From: Lepidostoma basale
Lineage: Eukaryota; Arthropoda; Insecta; Trichoptera; Lepidostomatidae
Direction of reading: 5' to 3'
NCBI GenBank assembly: GCA_022606425.2
Contig: JAHDVF020000450.1
Location: 271,501 to 335,500 of the forward strand
Length of the DNA stretch: 64,000 bases
The notes under the pieces are model-generated. The model ran no database searches, was not told the DNA's origin, and saw only the letters and a program-made list of their open reading frames with translations. Shown here piece by piece: positions 62,601 to 64,000 of this stretch. Numbering within the stretch: the first letter of the stretch is position 1; each line of letters starts with the position of its first letter. The translations under genes were made by a program, and so were the position numbers.

Positions 62601-64000
62601 AGCCCTTCCTGTCAGGAAATGATAATTTGAAAAGGTGCGTTTTGAGTCTCGATCTAAACTCTGATTGATTCTCAATGCACTTAAGGACTGCTGGAAGACT
62701 GTTCCAGGCTGAAGGGCCAGCTACTGCGAAGGCTCGGTCACCAAAGTTTGTGCTTGGACAGCGTTTTGGCACAGTCAATCTACCGATCGCAGAAGTCTTA
62801 GCCGATCGCAATGTAGACTGTCTAGCATTCAGGTTCTCGTTGATGCAGAGTTCAGATATATAAGCTGGTGCCATTCCATGCAATGCCTTATAGACCGTCC
62901 AGCAGAGCTTGTATTGTATCCTTTCTGGACATTTCAGCCAATGGAGCTCCTTAAGATGCTGTGTTATGCGACAACTCTTTGGCACACCCCTTATCAGTCT
63001 TGCTGCTGCATTGAATGCAGACTGGAGTTTATTTGTTTGCTGTTTGGGGATGTTGGCGTAGACACCATTGCAGTAATCTAGTCGGGACACGACGAAGGAA
63101 TTGATTAATGTTTTAAAACTGTCTGTGGGAATATTTCTTTTTATGGATCTTAATTGCCTTAGATGAAGATATACTCCGTACTCTCTCAGGTAGAGGGTTC
63201 TCAAGAACCCTGAGACTCATGAGGACTTCATATCACGGCACCTCCCTCGAGTGAATATGTGTCATGCTATGCTTTCTCCTGTTATTTCTGATGATTAATC
63301 TTCTTCTTCTTTCGGTGCCTTGTCAGGTCCCCCCAATGTTGGCGATCACAGATCGGTGGAACAGGTTCTGAACTCTTGTTATTCCTGTCCACTCTTTGAT
63401 GTTCTGCAGCCAGGACAGCTGCCTTCTTATTTGCCATAGTGATTCCTGGGAAAAGGTGACCAGAGTGGTTTCCCGTTGCCTTCTCTGGTGGATTTTTCTG
63501 TCGGGGTTACCTTCCCTTAGCTGGATGGATCTGGTTTGGAGGCGCCAGAAACTCGCCTTTCATCCCCTCGTTATCTGCTGTGATCACACGGTTATGAGTG
63601 TGATCCCATTGCCCGGGGTTCGCGACAGGGACGCTAACGAGTTGGACTAGTCAGTAGTGTTGCCGGTGGAATGCAACTGGGCGTTTCGCAGCATTTTATA
63701 GAATCACACCCTCCAGCAAGATGTGACTCGCCGCGACCCTACTGACAGTTTGAACCCCATTGATGATTAATAATAAATGTATATTTTTTTGTGTAGATTC
63801 TGTTTATGGTGGGCCGCGGCCGCCTGCTGCCGGATCTCAACAAGCTGCGCTCGGACTGCCCGCGCGCCCTGAAGCGCCTCACCAAGGACTGCATCAAGTT
63901 CGAGCGCGACGAGCGGCCGCTATTCAGGCAGATCCTGACCTCGCTGGAGGGCATGCTGCGGGCGCTGCCCAAGATCACGCGCAGCGCCTCCGAGCCCAGC
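44044..64000 (+). CDS. Raf: RAF serine/threonine kinase, ten exons, 3' end beyond window
   Basis: Joined exons: 44044-44631, 48905-49096, 52178-52296, 54652-54772, 55845-56082, 57775-57887, 59228-59448, 60360-60451, 61921-62096, 63797-64000. All phases match, giving 688 codons to the edge. RAF links GTP-bound RAS to MEK/ERK. Order: BRAF-specific N-terminal region (~43-103), RAS-binding domain (~130-205), C1 cysteine-rich zinc domain (~213-258), CR2 14-3-3 site RSNSAP, acidic N-region ESLDDW, then the kinase domain with GSGSFG, VAVK, HRDLKSNN, DFG and APE, and the C-terminal 14-3-3 site RSASEPS at the very end. The presence of the BRS and Asp-Asp before the kinase makes it BRAF-like. About 30-40 C-terminal residues lie outside. 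ATG 44044 is preferred over 44032 because it has A at -3 and G at +4. Confidence 0.97.
44632..45375. other. Raf intron 1, proximal, nothing recognised
   Basis: AT-rich. No exon or repeat supported before the RTE-A remnant. Confidence 0.45.
45378..45625 (+). mobile_element. RTE-A LINE fragment, old
   Basis: Sense remnant ([24 protein letters not shown]) with short rearrangement at its end (a GHMERM piece after VWQ). Confidence 0.7.
45650..45880. mobile_element. hAT MITE, left-truncated
   Basis: AGCCCAGAAGCCCGGCTTGC near the left and the complete right terminus ending CGCCACTG, as in 15217-15465. Confidence 0.8.
46025..46095 (-). mobile_element. tRNA-derived SINE 3' end
   Basis: Antisense ATTATTATT tail and CTCTTTACATCATTGTAGC, the terminal part of the SINE at 16196-16442. 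Confidence 0.7.
46147..46478 (-). mobile_element. RTE-A LINE fragment
   Basis: CTAA tail, hairpin block (GTCTCTCGGAAGGGG) and antisense C-terminus with several deletions. Confidence 0.8.
46500..46712 (+). mobile_element. Cys-rich ORF fragment, probably retroelement ORF1
   Basis: A frame reads [36 protein letters not shown]; spacing CxxC...HxxC recalls a PHD or zinc-knuckle end. It is sandwiched between LINE fragments and followed by CR1-like RT, so ORF1 of such a LINE is the likeliest source. No family can be named. Confidence 0.35.
46713..46893 (+). mobile_element. RTE-A LINE fragment
   Basis: Sense remnant from [17 protein letters not shown] to EGCQDE, abutting the CR1-like copy. Confidence 0.7.
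46895..47730 (+). mobile_element. CR1-like LINE C-terminal region
   Basis: Sense frames: [62 protein letters not shown], then after stops the region ending [14 protein letters not shown]. The LDYCNxxYxxLP and WNSLP blocks are standard in CR1-like LINE C-termini. Inactivated by stops. Confidence 0.8.
47762..47998 (+). mobile_element. RTE-A LINE remnants, two pieces
   Basis: 47762-47818: [10 protein letters not shown] and hairpin block plus GATGGTTT. 47836-47998: a very diverged copy of KTWHD...[14 protein letters not shown] with a decayed end. Confidence 0.55.
48060..48345 (-). pseudogene. mariner-type transposase relic
   Basis: Antisense pieces give [36 protein letters not shown] and [14 protein letters not shown], matching the NARPH and [15 protein letters not shown] signatures. 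Frameshifted. Confidence 0.7.
48366..48830 (+). mobile_element. RTE-A LINE copy, TTG-tail subfamily
   Basis: Sense copy ([40 protein letters not shown]) ending in the hairpin block and GTTTGTTGTTGTTG, about 70 bp before Raf exon 2. Confidence 0.85.
48905..49096 (+). CDS. Raf: Raf exon 2: C1 cysteine-rich domain
   Basis: [62 protein letters not shown]. The zinc ligands His, CxxC, CxxC, His, Cys, Cys are visible. Binds phosphatidylserine, RAS and 14-3-3 in the family. Confidence 0.97.
49190..49625 (-). pseudogene. piggyBac-like transposase N-terminal relic
   Basis: Antisense [11 protein letters not shown], stop, [34 protein letters not shown]: the acidic N-terminus typical of piggyBac transposases with a premature stop. 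A TTAACCTCTCC end near 49194 may be the terminus. Confidence 0.5.
49626..50376. other. Raf intron 2, no gene recognised
   Basis: AT-rich, with an isolated GC-rich patch (50035-50130) where GCGTCCATACTCC-like units occur twice. Possibly subterminal sequence of the piggyBac-like relic. Confidence 0.35.
50377..50720 (+). mobile_element. CR1-like LINE C-terminal fragment
   Basis: [53 protein letters not shown] and FKTHLTN stop, with an AAATAAAATAAAA tail. Homologous to 62599-63204. Confidence 0.8.
50850..51100. mobile_element. TTAA-type MITE
   Basis: Inverted ends CCTTTGGTTGCC and GGCAACCAAAGAGTTAA bracket ~220 bp of non-coding sequence. TTAA is intact at the right end only. Confidence 0.5.
51140..51600. 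mobile_element. FB1 elements, two partial copies in tandem
   Basis: 51160-51330 and 51460-51585 each contain CCCAACCAATGACA, CCACCATATTCTGTTCCCAG and CTTCGTCTCTATTGAGATAC. Confidence 0.7.
51600..52030. other. Raf intron 2, possible mariner debris
   Basis: GTCTGGGAAAAAGTCGGTGG resembles mariner-type termini, but no transposase frame is readable. Confidence 0.3.
52178..52296 (+). CDS. Raf: Raf exon 3
   Basis: [39 protein letters not shown] and two bases of a Lys codon. Linker between C1 domain and CR2. Donor AA|GTCAGT in phase 2. Confidence 0.92.
52325..52475 (-). mobile_element. RTE-type LINE 3' end remnant (family D-like)
   Basis: Antisense AGGAGTGGACGGTCACAACA followed by CTGAAGAAGAA resembles the end of 22095-22465. 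Confidence 0.5.
52545..52980 (-). mobile_element. RTE-A LINE fragment
   Basis: CTAA-type tail, hairpin block and antisense C-terminus back to the MRSLRRMCG region. Confidence 0.85.
53019..53058 (+). ncRNA. hammerhead-ribozyme-like motif, best copy
   Basis: ACAC-CUGAAGA-U-GGAGG-UGU-CCUCC-GAAAC-AU-GUC-GUGU. It has a perfect CUGANGA core, a perfect five-pair stem II, GAAA, a minimal C-AU-G stem III, a GUC cleavage triplet and a closing ACAC/GUGU stem I. The only departure is one extra U after CUGAAGA. Confidence 0.45.
53393..53860. mobile_element. hAT-like element remnant with RTE-A inserted
   Basis: Same left and right parts as 13007-13760 (GGTTCTCAAAGTGAGCG, CGTTGAACGTTTATT), again with an antisense RTE-A piece between them. 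Confidence 0.55.
53636..53800 (-). mobile_element. RTE-A LINE 3' end fragment
   Basis: AACAAATC-type tail, hairpin block (GTTTCCCCGCAGG) and ~40 antisense codons. Confidence 0.75.
53861..54651. other. Raf intron 3, nothing recognised
   Basis: AT-rich. The T-rich tract and TTTCCAG just before exon 4 are the acceptor. Confidence 0.45.
54652..54772 (+). CDS. Raf: Raf exon 4: CR2 14-3-3 site
   Basis: [46 protein letters not shown] matches the inhibitory 14-3-3 site around RAF1 Ser259/BRAF Ser365. The exon has phase 2 at its start and phase 0 at its end, which restores the frame between exons 3 and 5. Confidence 0.93.
54773..55300. other. Raf intron 4, unassigned
   Basis: An open stretch near 54948-55247 has moderate GC but no family I recognise. 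Confidence 0.35.
55300..55797 (+). pseudogene. IS630/Tc1/mariner transposase relic
   Basis: [18 protein letters not shown], then [20 protein letters not shown] and after frameshifts [11 protein letters not shown] with stop. FQQDGAxPHxS and RxGxxxWPxxSPD mark the catalytic core of the superfamily. AAGACACCTT near 55791-55800 may be the right terminus. Confidence 0.75.
55845..56082 (+). CDS. Raf: Raf exon 5: linker and N-region
   Basis: [20 protein letters not shown], proline-rich linker, [20 protein letters not shown], then [10 protein letters not shown] at the kinase start. SLDDW corresponds to SSDDW of BRAF, the constitutively negative N-region. The acceptor could also be three bases earlier (55842), adding one Gln. 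Strongly GC-rich. Confidence 0.92.
56285..56630 (-). mobile_element. TP element
   Basis: CTAA tail, hairpin block (GTCTCTTCGAAAGGG), GC-rich block and AT-rich part ending near the GTGCACATATTGAC region, as in 32100-32425. Confidence 0.75.
56631..57299. other. Raf intron 5, nothing recognised
   Basis: AT-rich, no supported feature. Confidence 0.4.
57300..57545. mobile_element. palindromic foldback with CAGAAGA...GAAAC motif
   Basis: Near-perfect palindrome: CCACTTGTGTTTATGTTCAA and GGCAGCAAGCTGCC on both arms, with the centre at CCAGCTTGACC. Either strand can form CAGAAGA-U-GGCAG-CAAG-CUGCC-GAAACCGG. Related to 11455-11640. Confidence 0.75.
57775..57887 (+). CDS. Raf: Raf exon 6: kinase P-loop and lysine
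   Basis: [38 protein letters not shown]. Glycine-rich loop GSGSFG and the ATP-binding Lys of VAVK. Confidence 0.97.
57899..58198. repeat. inverted-repeat pair in Raf intron 6
   Basis: TATTGTTGATCTATCATAAG and its near inverse at 58178-58198 bracket ~280 bp. Starts 11 bases after the exon 6 donor. Confidence 0.55.
58305..58515 (-). mobile_element. RTE-type LINE 3' fragment (family G)
   Basis: Antisense reading gives [20 protein letters not shown] and stop, then an AAAAAGAAGAAGAA tail. Copy at 60915-61195. Confidence 0.6.
58675..58855. mobile_element. FB1 partial copy
   Basis: AACCCAACCAATGACAGG and CTTCGTCTCTATTGAGATA blocks of FB1. Confidence 0.7.
58856..59150 (-). mobile_element. RTE-type LINE C-terminal fragment (family H)
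   Basis: Antisense: [45 protein letters not shown] and stop. RTE-type closing region. Confidence 0.7.
59228..59448 (+). CDS. Raf: Raf exon 7: kinase N-lobe to C-lobe
   Basis: [59 protein letters not shown] and two bases of the HRD Arg. Donor CACAG|GTGATT is a weak match to consensus and coincides with SINE sequence. Confidence 0.97.
59449..59502 (+). mobile_element. SINE fragment at the exon 7 donor
   Basis: GTGATTGTCGCACTGTCTTT and the following ~30 bases match the internal part of the tRNA-derived SINE (21889-21945). The match starts at the first intronic base. Confidence 0.7.
59503..59960 (+). mobile_element. RTE-A LINE copy with RT core
   Basis: [20 protein letters not shown] and [13 protein letters not shown] (YADD), then a deletion and the [12 protein letters not shown] region. 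Ends without the 3' tail. Confidence 0.85.
60112..60300 (-). mobile_element. RTE-type LINE C-terminal relic
   Basis: Antisense pieces in shifting frames: [26 protein letters not shown] and [11 protein letters not shown]. Much decayed. Confidence 0.45.
60360..60451 (+). CDS. Raf: Raf exon 8: catalytic loop and DFG
   Basis: Completes [15 protein letters not shown] and gives [18 protein letters not shown]. Catalytic Asp of HRD, metal-binding Asp of DFG. The residue equivalent to human BRAF Val600 is Ala and that of Ser602 is Val. Confidence 0.97.
60492..60829. mobile_element. TA-flanked MITE, truncated inverse copy
   Basis: GGGTCAAAGCACCAATGAAT terminus after TA, 40 bases beyond the exon 8 donor. 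Homologous to 798-1399 in reverse and truncated at its inner end. Confidence 0.75.
60915..61195 (-). mobile_element. RTE-type LINE 3' fragment (family G)
   Basis: Same sequence as 58305-58515 (CTGTCACACCTCCGTGGTGC), longer at its 5' side. Confidence 0.6.
61330..61864 (-). mobile_element. piggyBac-like element, truncated copy
   Basis: Ends GGACCGGAAAGGGTTAA at 61848-61864. Antisense [20 protein letters not shown] frame as at 25206. The distal half is absent. Confidence 0.75.
61921..62096 (+). CDS. Raf: Raf exon 9: activation segment end, APE, C-lobe
   Basis: [53 protein letters not shown] motif and SDVYAFG helix. Acceptor GTCACCGCAG. Confidence 0.97.
62125..62250 (-). mobile_element. RTE-A LINE 3' end fragment
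   Basis: CTAA-like tail, diverged hairpin block (GTCTCATCCAAGGGG) and short antisense C-terminus. Confidence 0.7.
62270..62420 (-). mobile_element. Jockey-like LINE remnant
   Basis: Antisense reading recalls [20 protein letters not shown]. About 95 bp of it recur in direct orientation at 63165-63280. Confidence 0.6.
62421..62595. repeat. AAT-rich low-complexity sequence
   Basis: ATAATAATA runs, likely tail sequence of the CR1-like copy or of a lost SINE. Confidence 0.45.
62596..63164 (-). mobile_element. CR1-like LINE C-terminal region, open frame
   Basis: Antisense frame without stops: [78 protein letters not shown] and [20 protein letters not shown]. These are standard blocks of CR1-like LINEs. 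The best-preserved copy of this family here. Confidence 0.88.
63165..63280 (-). mobile_element. Jockey-like LINE remnant, repeat of 62325-62420
   Basis: GATATACTCCGTACTCTCTC and GACTTCATATCACGGCAC are shared with the upstream remnant, so the CR1-like copy is bracketed by a direct repeat of ~95 bp. Confidence 0.6.
63295..63432 (-). mobile_element. RTE-type LINE 3' fragment (family C)
   Basis: Antisense copy of the IKEWTG...ANxG region of family C with a CTTCTTC tail. Confidence 0.65.
63433..63750. other. unassigned GC-richer intron segment
   Basis: Contains GGTTTCCCGTTGCCTTCTCT (reverse: AGAGAAGGCAACGGGAAACC), a block of a kind common in arthropod repeats, but I cannot name the element. It ends ~50 bp before Raf exon 10. 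Confidence 0.35.
63797..64000 (+). CDS. Raf: Raf exon 10 (cut by window end)
   Basis: [57 protein letters not shown] and TRSASEPS at the window edge. RSASEP is the C-terminal 14-3-3 site (RAF1 Ser621/BRAF Ser729). Acceptor TTGTGTAG. The frame is open at 64000. Confidence 0.97.
   Translation, partial: MLFMVGRGRLLPDLNKLRSDCPRALKRLTKDCIKFERDERPLFRQILTSLEGMLRALPKITRSASEPS

Noticed and set aside
63739..63978. Minus-strand frame of 79 codons
   Set aside because: Antisense of Raf exon 10.

Overview
This window is eukaryotic, from an insect-like genome rich in transposons. Four host genes are visible. Three are split by introns with GT..AG borders, and most of the rest is decayed or nested mobile DNA. 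The RAF and nucleoside diphosphate kinase proteins look like arthropod orthologues. The repeats (RTE-like, Jockey-like and CR1-like LINEs, a tRNA-derived SINE, piggyBac, mariner and hAT relics) fit an insect. Lepidoptera or a relative is my guess, on weak grounds.

Host genes. (1) 13831-14077, minus: first coding exon of an ESCRT-I MVB12 subunit (MABP domain); its later exons are not in the window. (2) 19779-20240, plus: complete intronless nucleoside diphosphate kinase (awd). (3) 43673 down to 27783, minus: complete nine-exon mitochondrial Xaa-Pro aminopeptidase 3 (XPNPEP3), 522 codons, with a 16-codon first exon. (4) 44044-64000, plus: RAF kinase, ten coding exons and 688 codons as far as the window edge; only about the last 30-40 residues should be missing. 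XPNPEP3 and Raf are head to head, 370 bp between start codons, so they probably share a bidirectional promoter.

Mobile DNA. The commonest family, labelled RTE-A here, is a LINE related to the RTE clade. There are about 40 pieces on both strands, mostly 5'-truncated and sharing one 3' end: a short GC-rich hairpin block followed by GTTA/TTAG repeats. A non-coding GC-rich element, labelled TP, ends in the same block and tail, as a SINE borrowing the LINE's 3' end would. Other LINE lineages are a full-length intact 3.4-kb RTE with a 14-bp target-site duplication (39980-43364), several further RTE-type C-terminal families, Jockey-like copies and CR1-like copies. DNA transposons include a 249-bp hAT MITE with 8-bp duplications, a 240-249 bp MITE with 4-bp duplications (one confirmed by an empty-site paralogue), a TTAA-flanked piggyBac-like element nested in an RTE-A copy, a TA-flanked MITE present at both ends of the window, a large palindromic family (labelled FB1), and mariner relics.

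A recurrent small RNA-like fold, CUGANGA-U-stem-GAAAC-(palindrome)-UC, resembles a hammerhead ribozyme. It occurs in several unrelated palindromic elements and is the most unusual signal I found. I saw no prokaryotic genes, CRISPR array, rRNA or intact tRNA gene.
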